Source: Pseudomonas bananamidigenes
GTDB taxonomy: Bacteria; Pseudomonadota; Gammaproteobacteria; Pseudomonadales; Pseudomonadaceae
DNA: 64,000 bases
Direction: 5' to 3'
Assembly: GCF_001679645.1 (NCBI RefSeq)
Contig: NZ_LRUN01000010.1
Span: 62,001-126,000, forward strand
The notes below the pieces were generated by a model. It saw only the letters and a program-made list of their open reading frames with translations. It ran no database searches and was not told the origin of the DNA. Below, piece after piece: positions 25,817 to 33,919 of this stretch. The position numbers and the translations under genes are program-made. Every line of letters begins with the position of its first letter. Position 1 is the first letter of the stretch.

Positions 25817-27391
25817 TCACCAGGCCTGGCCACGGCGTTTGAGTTCCAGGCGGCGCACGAACTCTTCCAGCACCAGTGAATACAGATCGTCTTGCAGGTA
25901 GGCGTCCTCGATACCGGCGTCGAGGTTCGGGTTGTCGTTGACCTCGATCACCACCACCTTGTCGCCGGCCTGCTTGAGGTCGACGCCGTACAAGCCGTCG
26001 CCGATCAGGTTCGCGGTCTTCACCGCCAGTTCCACCACGGCACGCGGTGCCTCGTGAACGGCCAGTGTTCGGCACTCGCCATTGACGTCCTGGCCCTTGG
26101 CCTTGTGGTTGTAGATCTGCCAATGGCCCTTGGACATGAAGTACTGGCAGGCGAAGATCGGTTTGCGGTTCAGCACGCCGATGCGCCAGTCGTACTCGGT
26201 GTAGAAAAATTCCTGGGCCAGCAACAGCACTGAGTGCTCGAACAATTCGGCAGTGGCTTCGAGCAAGGCTTGCTGACTTTCAACCTTGATCACGCCTCGA
26301 GAAAAGCACCCGTCCGGGATTTTCAGTACCAACGGGAAGCCAAGGCGTTCGCCGACCCGCTCGAAGTCCTCCGGTCGCTCCTTGTAGAGAATTTCCGTGG
26401 CGGGCATGCCCAGTTGATGGCTGTTGAGCAGATCGGTGAGATAGACCTTGTTGGTGCAGCGCAGGATCGACGCCGGATCATCCATCACCACCAGCCCTTC
26501 GCTTTCGGCTTTCTTGGCGAAGCGATAGGTGTGGTTGTCAACGCTGGTGGTTTCGCGGATCAGCAAGCCGTCGTATTCAGCCAACCTTGCATAGTCCTTG
26601 CGCTCGATCAGTTCGACATCGATGCCCATACCCTTGCCGACCCTGACGAAGTTTTCCAATGCCTTCGCGTTGGAGGGCGGTAACGCTTCCTGGGGATCAT
26701 GCAGGATCGCCAGGTCATAACGCGCCACTTGTGGTGAGCGCGGTACACGCCAGATCTTGCGGCTGAAGCCATCCAGCGCATTGGCAAACTGGTCTTCCTG
26801 GTCGTCGCGCAACTTGTGCAGGGCACCGGACTTTATGCCTTCGATGTGCCAGCCGTTGGTTCGACGAAACTCAGCTAACAGAATCGGACACGGAAACACT
26901 TCAAACAATTGCCGGGCCAGATCCTGCAACGGCTCGATATGGGTTCTGCCGAAATAAAGTGTCAGCGTGAAACCTTCGGTGTCGTTGTAAAGATGATGAC
27001 TGAGAGCCTTTTCCAGAGTTTTGTCCAGATCATCCAGCGCCAGACCATAAAGGGATTTGCGGGTCAGTTCACTGATGGTGCGCACCGACGGAATAACCTT
27101 GTGCCCCCGGGCCTCAGCCAGCAACGAACAGTAGTAGCCGTGACCCAGATACTTGTAGCTGCGGCAAAGATTGATCACCTGCACCCGTTTCCCCGGCTCG
27201 CTGTCGGGCGGTTGTTCGAGGTATTCCTGGGCCGTCAGTATGTCCTCGCTGGGGAAGTACGAGGCCCAGTCTTCCTTGCGTTCGACGATGATCAACACTT
27301 GACTGGACGTTCTGATCTGCGGTTTTAAATAAGTTGCCGGTGGCAAACTTTGACTGGATACTTCGCGCCAATGACCCTGTACCGCTGACAT
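25817..27391 (-). CDS. RimK-like ATP-grasp ligase with RLAN N-terminal domain
   Basis: 524-residue protein. The N-terminal half (VLIIVERKEDWASYFPS, then QVINLCRSYKYLGHGYYCSLLAE) matches the RimK-like ATP-grasp N-terminal (RLAN) domain. The C-terminal half is ATP-grasp: FPLVLKIPDGCFSRGVIKV as the nucleotide loop, EFFYTEYDWRIGVLN, and GVDLKQ plus VIEVNDNPNLDAG as the Mg-binding end. Such enzymes form amide bonds between amino acids or add residues to proteins. It is divergent from a GNAT-peptidase C39 fusion, a neighbourhood predicted in the literature to make or modify peptides. ATG 27391 has a GGA about 10 bp upstream; 27421 is an alternative. Confidence 0.88.
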   Translation of the reverse strand: MSAVQGHWREVSSQSLPPATYLKPQIRTSSQVLIIVERKEDWASYFPSEDILTAQEYLEQPPDSEPGKRVQVINLCRSYKYLGHGYYCSLLAEARGHKVIPSVRTISELTRKSLYGLALDDLDKTLEKALSHHLYNDTEGFTLTLYFGRTHIEPLQDLARQLFEVFPCPILLAEFRRTNGWHIEGIKSGALHKLRDDQEDQFANALDGFSRKIWRVPRSPQVARYDLAILHDPQEALPPSNAKALENFVRVGKGMGIDVELIERKDYARLAEYDGLLIRETTSVDNHTYRFAKKAESEGLVVMDDPASILRCTNKVYLTDLLNSHQLGMPATEILYKERPEDFERVGERLGFPLVLKIPDGCFSRGVIKVESQQALLEATAELFEHSVLLLAQEFFYTEYDWRIGVLNRKPIFACQYFMSKGHWQIYNHKAKGQDVNGECRTLAVHEAPRAVVELAVKTANLIGDGLYGVDLKQAGDKVVVIEVNDNPNLDAGIEDAYLQDDLYSLVLEEFVRRLELKRRGQAW

Positions 27392-27483
27392 AGAAATTGA
27401 TCCGTTGGAGAACAAGACCATTTCTATTAAGCACGAACTTTTTCGAAAGTCCCGTTTCGTTACGCAACTTTTACGGCGGTCAT

Positions 27484-28587
27484 ATGAACACTGTTTTTCG
27501 CTTGGCGACAGTTGATGATTTAGCGGCGCTGCTGGCGCTGGAAATGCATTGTTTCACCACGGACCGGCTCACCCGCCGCAGCTTTCAGTGGATGATCACC
27601 CGCGCCCACGGCCAATTGCTGGTGGCCGAGCGCGAGGGGCAGCTATCGGGGTATGCGCTGGTACTGTTCCATCGCGGGACTTCGCTTGCGCGGCTGTATT
27701 CCATCGCCATTTCTCCCGAGGCACGAGGTGCCGGCCTGGGCAAACAATTGTTGCAACACATCGAAGCCTGCGCTCTTGAGCACGACTGCGTTTATCTGCG
27801 GCTTGAAGTGCGCATCGACAATCCCGCCGCCATCGCCTTGTACGAACGCAGCGGCTATCGGCGTTTCGCAGTGATTCACGATTATTACGAAGACCATGCG
27901 GACGCCTTGCGTCTGGAGAAACGAATCCTGCAACACCGCGATTCGCGCAGCATCAAGGTGCCCTACTACCGACAAACCACCGATTTCACCTGCGGGCCGG
28001 CCTGCTTGCTGATGGCCATGGGTGCTTTGCAGGCCGATCGCTTGCTGGAGCGCCGCGAAGAATTGCAACTCTGGCGCGAAGCGACCACGGTGTTCATGAC
28101 CGCCGGCCACGGTGGTTGCAGCCCTCAAGGCTTGGCGCTGGCGGCCTGGCGCCGTGGGTTTCGCGTTCGCTTGCAACTGAGCATGGCGGGGCCGTTGTTT
28201 CTCGACGGAGTGCGCGACGCGCATAAAAAAGACGTCATGCGCCTGGTGCATGACGAATTCATGGCACAACTGAAAGACACCGATGTGGAACAGACCATCG
28301 GCACGTCACTGGATTTGCCGCGACTGCTCGGTGCCGGCGGACAACCGTTGGTGCTGATCAGCAGCTATCGCCTGACCCGCTCCAAATCCCCGCACTGGGT
28401 TATCGTCACCGATTGCGACGAAGATTTCGTCTATCTGCATGACCCGGATGTCGACCACAGCCAGCATCGTCAGCCCATGGACTGCCAGCATGTGCCGGTC
28501 AGCCATGGGGAGTTCGAAAAAATGTGCCGGTTCGGCCGGGGCAAGCTGCGGGCGGCGGTGATCCTCTACGCCCGCTCACCCGCATGA
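27484..28587 (+). CDS. Fusion of GNAT acetyltransferase and peptidase C39-like domain
   Basis: 367 residues in two domains. Residues 1-150 are a RimI-type GNAT: LYSIAISPEARGAGLGKQLL carries the acetyl-CoA loop (81-86), and NPAAIALYERSGYRR follows. Residues 155-367 are papain-like/C39: Cys170 in TDFTCGPACLL, His304 in SPHWVIVTD and Asp320 in YLHDPD form a plausible triad. It is divergently transcribed from the ATP-grasp gene with 92 bp between start codons. The fusion suggests acyl transfer and peptide cleavage or ligation on the same substrate. The start has GGCGG upstream. Confidence 0.87.
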   Translation: MNTVFRLATVDDLAALLALEMHCFTTDRLTRRSFQWMITRAHGQLLVAEREGQLSGYALVLFHRGTSLARLYSIAISPEARGAGLGKQLLQHIEACALEHDCVYLRLEVRIDNPAAIALYERSGYRRFAVIHDYYEDHADALRLEKRILQHRDSRSIKVPYYRQTTDFTCGPACLLMAMGALQADRLLERREELQLWREATTVFMTAGHGGCSPQGLALAAWRRGFRVRLQLSMAGPLFLDGVRDAHKKDVMRLVHDEFMAQLKDTDVEQTIGTSLDLPRLLGAGGQPLVLISSYRLTRSKSPHWVIVTDCDEDFVYLHDPDVDHSQHRQPMDCQHVPVSHGEFEKMCRFGRGKLRAAVILYARSPA

Positions 28588-28592
28588 AGCGT

Positions 28593-29738
28593 TCATTTGA
28601 GTCCGACCTTGTACAGCGCACCGTCGGACTCATCCGTCAGCACGTACAGATAACCGTCCAGGCCCTGCCGGACATCGCGTATCCGTTGCTTCAAATCGCC
28701 CAGCAAGCGCTCTTCGTGCACCACCTTGTCGCCGTCGAACTGCAGGCGAATCAGTTCCTGAGTGGCCAGTGCTCCGATGAACGCATTGTGCTGCCAGGCT
28801 TTGAAGCGATCGGCATCATAGAACGTCATGCCGGTGACGCCCGGTGATTTTTCCCAGACATGGTGCGGTGCAACCGTGCCTTCGACGGTTTTGCCCCGGG
28901 CTTCCGGTATCGGCTGCATCGAGTAGTTGATGCCGTGGGTTGCCAGCGGCCAGCCGTAGTTCTTGCCGCGTTCGATGATGTTCACCTCGTCGCCGCCACG
29001 GGGGCCGTGTTCGTTCTCCCAGAGCGTGCCGTTCCACGGGTTGAGCGCTGCGCCCTGCGGGTTGCGATGGCCGTAGGACCAGATTTCCGGACGGACACCG
29101 GACTGGCCGACAAACGGGTTGTCGTCCGGAACCTTGCCGTCCGGGTAGATGCGCACGACCTTGCCCTGCAACTTGTCCAGATCCTGTGCGGTGGGGCGAT
29201 CGTTGTTCTCGCCGAGGGTGATGAACAGATAACCGTCACGGTCGAACACCAATCGCGAGCCAAAGTGATTGCCGACCGACAGCTTTGGCTCCTGACGAAA
29301 GATCACGTTGAAGTCCTTGAGGGTTTTCAGGTCGTCCGACAGTCGCCCGCGTCCCACGGCCGTCCCGGCCTTGTCACCGGCGCCACCGCCTTCGGCGTAT
29401 GACAAATACACCAGCCGGTCCTGCTTGAAGTCCGGCGACAGCACCACATCGAGCAAGCCGCCCTGCCCCTTGGCCCAGACCTTGGGAACGCCATCGATCG
29501 GTGCCGACAACTTGCCGTCAGCCCCCACCACCCGCAGGTTGCCCGGACGCTCGGTCACCAGCATGCCCTGTCGATCCGGCAAAAACGCCAGCGCCCAAGG
29601 ATGCGCCAGGCCCTGGGCGATGGTGGTGACTTCAAGGGTGCCCTGCTCGCTTTGCAGCTCTTTGGAGGCGGCGGCAAACGCCGGACTGCAGAGGACTGTG
29701 CCGGCACACAGCCCGGCCAATAGGGTTTTACGCAACAT
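28593..29738 (-). CDS. PQQ-dependent sugar dehydrogenase, soluble beta-propeller
   Basis: 381 residues, signal peptide (MLRKTLLAGLCAGTVLCSPAFA) and a six-bladed propeller of the soluble glucose/sorbosone dehydrogenase family. Landmarks are LAHPWALAFLPD, GGLLDVVLSPDFKQDRLVYLSYA, RNPQGAALNPWNGTLWENEHGPRGGDEVN and the last blade LLGDLKQRIRDVRQGLDGYLYVLTDESDG. It oxidises aldose sugars in the periplasm with PQQ. ATG 29738 has AAGGA 7 bp upstream and yields a proper signal peptide. It ends 5 bp from the opposing GNAT-C39 gene. Confidence 0.9.
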   Translation of the reverse strand: MLRKTLLAGLCAGTVLCSPAFAAASKELQSEQGTLEVTTIAQGLAHPWALAFLPDRQGMLVTERPGNLRVVGADGKLSAPIDGVPKVWAKGQGGLLDVVLSPDFKQDRLVYLSYAEGGGAGDKAGTAVGRGRLSDDLKTLKDFNVIFRQEPKLSVGNHFGSRLVFDRDGYLFITLGENNDRPTAQDLDKLQGKVVRIYPDGKVPDDNPFVGQSGVRPEIWSYGHRNPQGAALNPWNGTLWENEHGPRGGDEVNIIERGKNYGWPLATHGINYSMQPIPEARGKTVEGTVAPHHVWEKSPGVTGMTFYDADRFKAWQHNAFIGALATQELIRLQFDGDKVVHEERLLGDLKQRIRDVRQGLDGYLYVLTDESDGALYKVGLK

Positions 29739-29788
29739 GCACGATTCCTTTTGTTCGATTGAAGGGCTGGCAGAAGCGGTTCTGCCAT

Positions 29789-30112
29789 TCAACGGTTGCT
29801 GTCGCCGTCACGGGCGGGTGGATTGGGAATGAATTTCGGCGGTGTGCCCGGCACCGAACGCGCCGGCTGACCATTGCCGATGCCGCCGTTTTCGAGGGTG
29901 GGCTGTCGAGGTACAGGCACGGTGTTCGGCCCGCGAATCACCGGATTGGCGGGCTGCGTGCCCTGCATGCTGTTGGGATTGGCCCGGTGGATCGGGCTGT
30001 TGTAGGGATTGCTGCTGTTGCCGGTCGGACTTTGTGCCAGCAGCAAGGCATCAGCGTGAACCAGCCCGCCACTGAAGGCGAGCAATGCGATGCCTGACAG
30101 AAAACGGTTCAT
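29789..30112 (-). CDS. Hypothetical secreted Pro/Asn-rich protein
   Basis: 107 residues: signal peptide (MNRFLSGIALLAFSGGLVHA) and a low-complexity mature part rich in Asn, Pro, Gly and Ser (TGNSSNPYNSPIHRANPNS; ENGGIGNGQPARSVPGTPP). No family recognised; it looks unstructured and exported. The ATG at 30112 follows GAGAGGCC and gives the signal peptide, whereas the longer frame to 30238 does not help. It is 50 bp upstream of the sugar dehydrogenase on the same strand and may share its transcript. Confidence 0.65.
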   Translation of the reverse strand: MNRFLSGIALLAFSGGLVHADALLLAQSPTGNSSNPYNSPIHRANPNSMQGTQPANPVIRGPNTVPVPRQPTLENGGIGNGQPARSVPGTPPKFIPNPPARDGDSNR

Positions 30113-30298
30113 GGACGGCCTCTCTCGATGCGCTGGATTCAGAGCCTTCGAGTCCACGCTACGCCGAGGGTTCGGATTTGTTAACCCCGTCCTCGCTAAA
30201 CAAGGTGTAACACGATTTGACCTGCAGCTCGCCGGCAACCCGCAGAAACTTTTGCGCAGGCAGACAGGTCAGCCGAACATCACGCGGAGAACGGCAGC

Positions 30299-31141
30299 AT
30301 GGCTCGGGCAATCTGGAAAGGCGCAATCAGTTTCGGACTCGTGCATATCCCTGTGGCACTGGTCTCGGCCACCTCGTCGCAGGGCGTGGACTTCGACTGG
30401 CTGGACAGCCGCAGCATGGACCCGGTGGGTTATAAACGGGTCAACAAGGTCACCGGCAAGGAAGTCACCAAAGAGCACATCGTCAAAGGTGTGCAGTTCG
30501 AGAAAGGCCGATATGTGGTGCTCAGCGAGGAAGAGATCCGTTCGGCGCACCCGGTTTCGACCCAGACCATCGATATTTTTTCCTTCGTCGACAGCGCGCA
30601 GATCCCGTTGCAGAACATCGATACGCCCTACTACCTCGCCCCTGACAAGCGCGGCGGCAAGGTCTACGCCTTGCTGCGTGAAACCCTGAGCAAGACCGAC
30701 AAGGTCGCGCTTGCCCGTGTGGTTTTACACACGCGCCAATATCTGGCGGCGTTGATGCCGCTGGAGTCGGCGCTGGTGCTGGTGAAACTGCGCTGGCCGC
30801 AGGAAGTGCGCAGCCTCGATGAACTGGCACTGGGCAGCGAGGTGACCAAACCGCAACTGGCCAAAGCCGAGCTGGACATGGCCAAACGGCTCGTTGAAGA
30901 CATGAGCGCAGACTGGAAACCCGAGGATTACCACGACGAATTCGAAGACAAGATCATGGCCCTGGTGGACAAAAAGGCCCATGAAGGCAAGATCGAAGAC
31001 GTTGAGACCGCAGACGGCGAAGAAGAGCGCAAGTCTGCTGATGTGATCGACCTGACGGAACTGCTCAAACGCAGTCTGGGAGGAAAAGCCGCTGCCAAAC
31101 CGGTCAAGAAAACAGCCAAAAAAACCAAAAAGGCCTCGTGA
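30299..31141 (+). CDS. ku: Non-homologous end-joining protein Ku
   Basis: 280-residue bacterial Ku. MARAIWKGAISFGLVHIPVAL is the invariant Ku N-terminus, and the core beta-barrel segment VLVKLRWPQEVRSLDEL and the helical C-terminal part follow. The tail is Lys/Ala-rich (PVKKTAKKTKKAS), typical of DNA-binding Ku extensions. Ku homodimers ring DNA ends and recruit the ligase LigD. No ligD is in the window. GGAG precedes the ATG by 9 bp. Confidence 0.95.
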   Translation: MARAIWKGAISFGLVHIPVALVSATSSQGVDFDWLDSRSMDPVGYKRVNKVTGKEVTKEHIVKGVQFEKGRYVVLSEEEIRSAHPVSTQTIDIFSFVDSAQIPLQNIDTPYYLAPDKRGGKVYALLRETLSKTDKVALARVVLHTRQYLAALMPLESALVLVKLRWPQEVRSLDELALGSEVTKPQLAKAELDMAKRLVEDMSADWKPEDYHDEFEDKIMALVDKKAHEGKIEDVETADGEEERKSADVIDLTELLKRSLGGKAAAKPVKKTAKKTKKAS

Positions 31142-31148
31142 AATGAAT

Positions 31149-31176
31149 CGGGCGACTGTCTTGCAACAGTCGCCCG
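31149..31176. terminator. Bidirectional hairpin between ku and lpxO
   Basis: Perfect 11-bp stem CGGGCGACTGT/ACAGTCGCCCG with a 6-base loop, between the convergent ends of ku (31141) and the lpxO-like gene (31182). T-richness after the stem is weak on both strands, so it may act with other factors. Confidence 0.65.
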
Positions 31177-31181
31177 AGTTA

Positions 31182-32093
31182 TCAGATCAGAATGAAGATG
31201 GCCAGCAGACCACCGAAGATCGCCCACTTTTCCAGGTAGTAGCGCGTGCGATTGCGTTTTTTCAGTTCTTTGCCGCGCAGGCGGATCTTGTAGATTCTGG
31301 TGAACAAGCGGTTGATGCCACCCGTGCGGTCGCCGGCATCGTTCGGAGCCCCCGCCGCCGACATTACAGTGCGGCTGAACCAGCCGTTGAATGCAGCCGC
31401 CCAGCGATACTTCATCGGGCGCTCGACGTCGCAGAACAGAATGATGCGGTTCTGGTCGGTGGTGTTTTCCGCGTAGTGAATGTAGGTCTCGTCGAACATC
31501 ACCGCTTCACCGTCGCGCCAGTGATAGCTCTCGCCATCGACGTTGATGTAGCAACCGGCGTCGTTCGGCGTTTCCAGGCCCAGGTGATAACGGTAGGAAC
31601 CGGCATACGGGTCACGGTGACGCACCAGTTTCGAGCCCGGCGGCAACTCGGCGAACATCGCGGCCTTGATCGAACCGATGCTCTGCACCAGTTCAGTGGT
31701 GCGCGGGCACATTTGCAATGCCGACGGGTGGCTGTCGCCGTACCATTTCAGGTAGAAGCGTTTCCAGCCCGTCTTGAAGAACGAGTTGAAACCGACGTCG
31801 TCGTACTGATTGGAGCGCTTGATCGCACCGGCACGCAGAAGATTCTGACCTTCCTCGCGGATTTCTTCCCAATGGGCCTGCAACGGGCTCAGATCGGGAA
31901 AATCTTTCGTATCGAGGTAAGGCTTGTTGGGGATCTTCGAGAACAGGTACAGGAAGCAGTTGACCGGCGCCAGGAACGTCGAGTGGTCACTCAACTGGCG
32001 GCCCAGCTTGTGGCGCACACGCCCACGCAGGTGAACGTATGCAATGGAAATGACATAAATAGCGGCAATGATGAGTTTCACGGAAATGGTCAC
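31182..32093 (-). CDS. lpxO: LpxO-like lipid A dioxygenase (aspartyl/asparaginyl beta-hydroxylase family)
   Basis: 303 residues. The N-terminal membrane anchor (about 4-21) and hydrophobic C-terminal segment (WAIFGGLLAIFILI) flank a Fe(II)/2-oxoglutarate dioxygenase domain. Metal ligands are likely His159 and Asp161 in LVRHRDPYAGSYRYH and His206 in DETYIHYAEN, with a 2-oxoglutarate-binding Arg downstream in DQNRIILFCDVERP. LpxO hydroxylates a secondary acyl chain of lipid A at the inner membrane. The family also includes other beta-hydroxylases, but the length, membrane anchor and motifs fit LpxO. Confidence 0.88.
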   Translation of the reverse strand: MTISVKLIIAAIYVISIAYVHLRGRVRHKLGRQLSDHSTFLAPVNCFLYLFSKIPNKPYLDTKDFPDLSPLQAHWEEIREEGQNLLRAGAIKRSNQYDDVGFNSFFKTGWKRFYLKWYGDSHPSALQMCPRTTELVQSIGSIKAAMFAELPPGSKLVRHRDPYAGSYRYHLGLETPNDAGCYINVDGESYHWRDGEAVMFDETYIHYAENTTDQNRIILFCDVERPMKYRWAAAFNGWFSRTVMSAAGAPNDAGDRTGGINRLFTRIYKIRLRGKELKKRNRTRYYLEKWAIFGGLLAIFILI

Positions 32094-32524
32094 ACGTCAA
32101 AAGTGAACAAACTGCGCGCCTGCCGGCCAGGGGCTCAGGACATGATGCAGTGGCATGAATACAAAATACGGTCCCGAGGGCACTTCCCTGAGCGCTCGCC
32201 GTCAGCGGCTATTGGGTGATCGGATGGCATTTTAGCCATACTTTGTAACCAATGGTGAACCTCATCTGTGAAAAACTGTCCGCCGAATCGGCCAAACTCG
32301 GCTCCCGAGTGAGCCCTGTCTGTCACCTCAGCGATACGGCAGCTCATCGAGTGAATGAGAAAACAGCGCGACAGCGGGCCGGAGTCAGGTGTCTGGTCCG
32401 GAGGGTGAGCCTGATGAAACGGGGAAACGCTCTGAGCATTCAGGCGCTTGACCCGGCACTTTCGTACCGGGTGAATGGAGAACCGCACCCTGACGTGTAA
32501 AGGGTGCGGCTGGCGGGTTCGGGT
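32094..32524. other. Intergenic region with a strong stem-loop
   Basis: About 430 bp between two minus-strand genes. No frame is convincing; an 82-codon + strand frame at 32252 lacks a ribosome site and bias. A stem CCGCACCC/GGGTGCGG at 32483-32509 and a weaker ACCCGG/CCGGGT stem at 32451-32472 lie just past the 3' end of the glycine-rich gene and may end its transcript. Confidence 0.5.
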
Positions 32525-33001
32525 TTACCTGGAGGTTGAAACGCCTGCCTTGCTCAAGCCTTTGGCATTGTGATCGCCCGGCGTTGTAGCCGAAATCGCC
32601 GTAGCCTTCGACAAGCCGCGTGTCGTCTTGGAATGCGCGACGCCCGAGGTGGTTGCCCCGTGTCCACGCTCAGCGCCGTGATCGCGCCCCGCATGACGTC
32701 CGCTCACACCGTGATCCCGAACGGCCCTGCCTGCATGATCCGCTTCCTGGCCTTCTGCGCGGCCATTGTTGGAGGCACTGCCTGAATGCCCGGCGTTATC
32801 GCCGCCATGCCCTGCATTCCCCGCGCCGCCGCCGTGGCTTCCACCACTGCCCGCACCGCCTCCGCCATTCCCGCCATGACCGCCCCCATCCTTGGCATAG
32901 GCTGAAGCCATGATCGACAGTCCGGAAGGCAACAACGGCGCAGCCGCAAACATCATGACGCACGACATGACAGCAACGAATCTTTTCTTTTCAAAACGCA
33001 T
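32525..33001 (-). CDS. Secreted Gly/His-rich low-complexity protein
   Basis: 158 residues. The N-terminus has a signal-like region (RFEKKRFVAVMSCVMMFAAAP, possible cleavage after SAYA). The mature chain starts KDGGGHGGNGGGGAGSGGSHGG and stays rich in Gly, His, Ala and Ser, with GRHAGRDHGAERGHG later. I recognise no enzyme fold; such His/Gly-rich secreted proteins can bind metals or be structural. The start at 33001 is chosen for the signal peptide and has only a weak ribosome site; the frame is open to 33238. It is on the same strand as the CigR-like gene upstream, 152 bp away. Confidence 0.65.
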   Translation of the reverse strand: MRFEKKRFVAVMSCVMMFAAAPLLPSGLSIMASAYAKDGGGHGGNGGGGAGSGGSHGGGAGNAGHGGDNAGHSGSASNNGRAEGQEADHAGRAVRDHGVSGRHAGRDHGAERGHGATTSGVAHSKTTRGLSKATAISATTPGDHNAKGLSKAGVSTSR

Positions 33002-33153
33002 GATGGCATCCACAAGGGTTGGTTTTACTGCCCTCTCAGACGCACACGGCGAGATCTGGTTCAGCGACAAACGACCGGCGGAATCGGTTTTGCCCCATAT
33101 ATAAAGTGAGTGAGAACGCCTTGCTTTTACAGCCGGTATCCCAGCCGACCCGA

Positions 33154-33612
33154 CTAGTCGAACGCGCCATTCAGAACTTCGTAAATGAGCCCGCTTGCGA
33201 TGGCCACCAGAATCAGATCGGTACCCGCCTGTTGCCATTCATATCCGTCGTAATGAGGCAGCCGCCCCACCAGCCGGCCATCCAGTTTTTTGGCAATGCC
33301 GGGCGGAAGAGGTTTTCCACGTGCCAGGTTTTTCTGGATTCCGGGTGGCAACGCAGGTCCGGGACTCCAGTAGTCTCTGTAACCGTTGAGCACGCCCAGC
33401 ACACTGCCTCGATCGATAACGGGCGCAGGCGCGCGGCCTGAATTGAACCCCTTGTTCTTGCCACCCTGATTTCCATGCCCCTGACTGTTCTCGGGCCCGC
33501 CCTTTCCATGCCCTTTGCCATTGCCGTTTCCGGGGTCTGCCAACGCCGTTGCGGAGCCCGCAATCAACGCCAGGCAAGTAACAGATGCCACAACCAAACG
33601 TGCCTTGAACAT
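33154..33612 (-). CDS. CigR/RcnB-like secreted protein
   Basis: 152 residues: signal peptide (MFKARLVVASVTCLALIAGSATALA), a Gly/Lys/Asn-rich linker (GNGNGKGHGKGGPEN), then PPGIQKNLARGKPLPPGIAKKL, a repeated P-P-G-I motif, and a C-terminal hydrophobic segment (TDLILVAIASGLIYEVL). This layout is that of the CigR family of anti-virulence regulators, related to RcnB. Two ATGs are possible. The second (33612) has AAGGA at 6 bp, whereas the first (33618) directly abuts that AAGGA, so the second is preferred. Confidence 0.82.
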   Translation of the reverse strand: MFKARLVVASVTCLALIAGSATALADPGNGNGKGHGKGGPENSQGHGNQGGKNKGFNSGRAPAPVIDRGSVLGVLNGYRDYWSPGPALPPGIQKNLARGKPLPPGIAKKLDGRLVGRLPHYDGYEWQQAGTDLILVAIASGLIYEVLNGAFD

Positions 33613-33919
33613 GACCATTCCTTACAAGAAGAAACTGCTTGTTGGAATGTAGACGAGCTTGCGGATGTCGGTCAGGTTTTCCTTATCGACTGCCATACAA
33701 CTGCCGCATGACTTATGCGACAATGCGCGCCATGTCTGGCATGAATCCCGCCTTTATTGCCCAACAGCTCTGGACGATGAGTCCGGATGCTGCTCTCGCC
33801 CCACGCCCGCTGGCACCATGCAGACGGTGACCGGGCCCGGGAAGAAAAAGCTCCAAAATGCCCCAGAAACGGCCCAAGCGCCCGATGTGCGGCTCGCAAC
33901 CCATTGATAGGTAAAGCAA
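33613..33919. other. Divergent intergenic region, cigR-like / ybiT
   Basis: 307 bp holding the start regions of two divergent genes. Frames within it have poor coding bias. No strong stem-loop or clear operator found. Confidence 0.45.

Noticed and set aside
28593..28847. + strand frame over the end of the sugar dehydrogenase
   Set aside because: Antisense shadow of a gene with strong family identity.
32252..32500. 82-codon + strand frame between lpxO and the Gly/His-rich gene
   Set aside because: No ribosome binding site, mixed codon use and no recognisable pattern; most of it overlaps stem-loop sequence.
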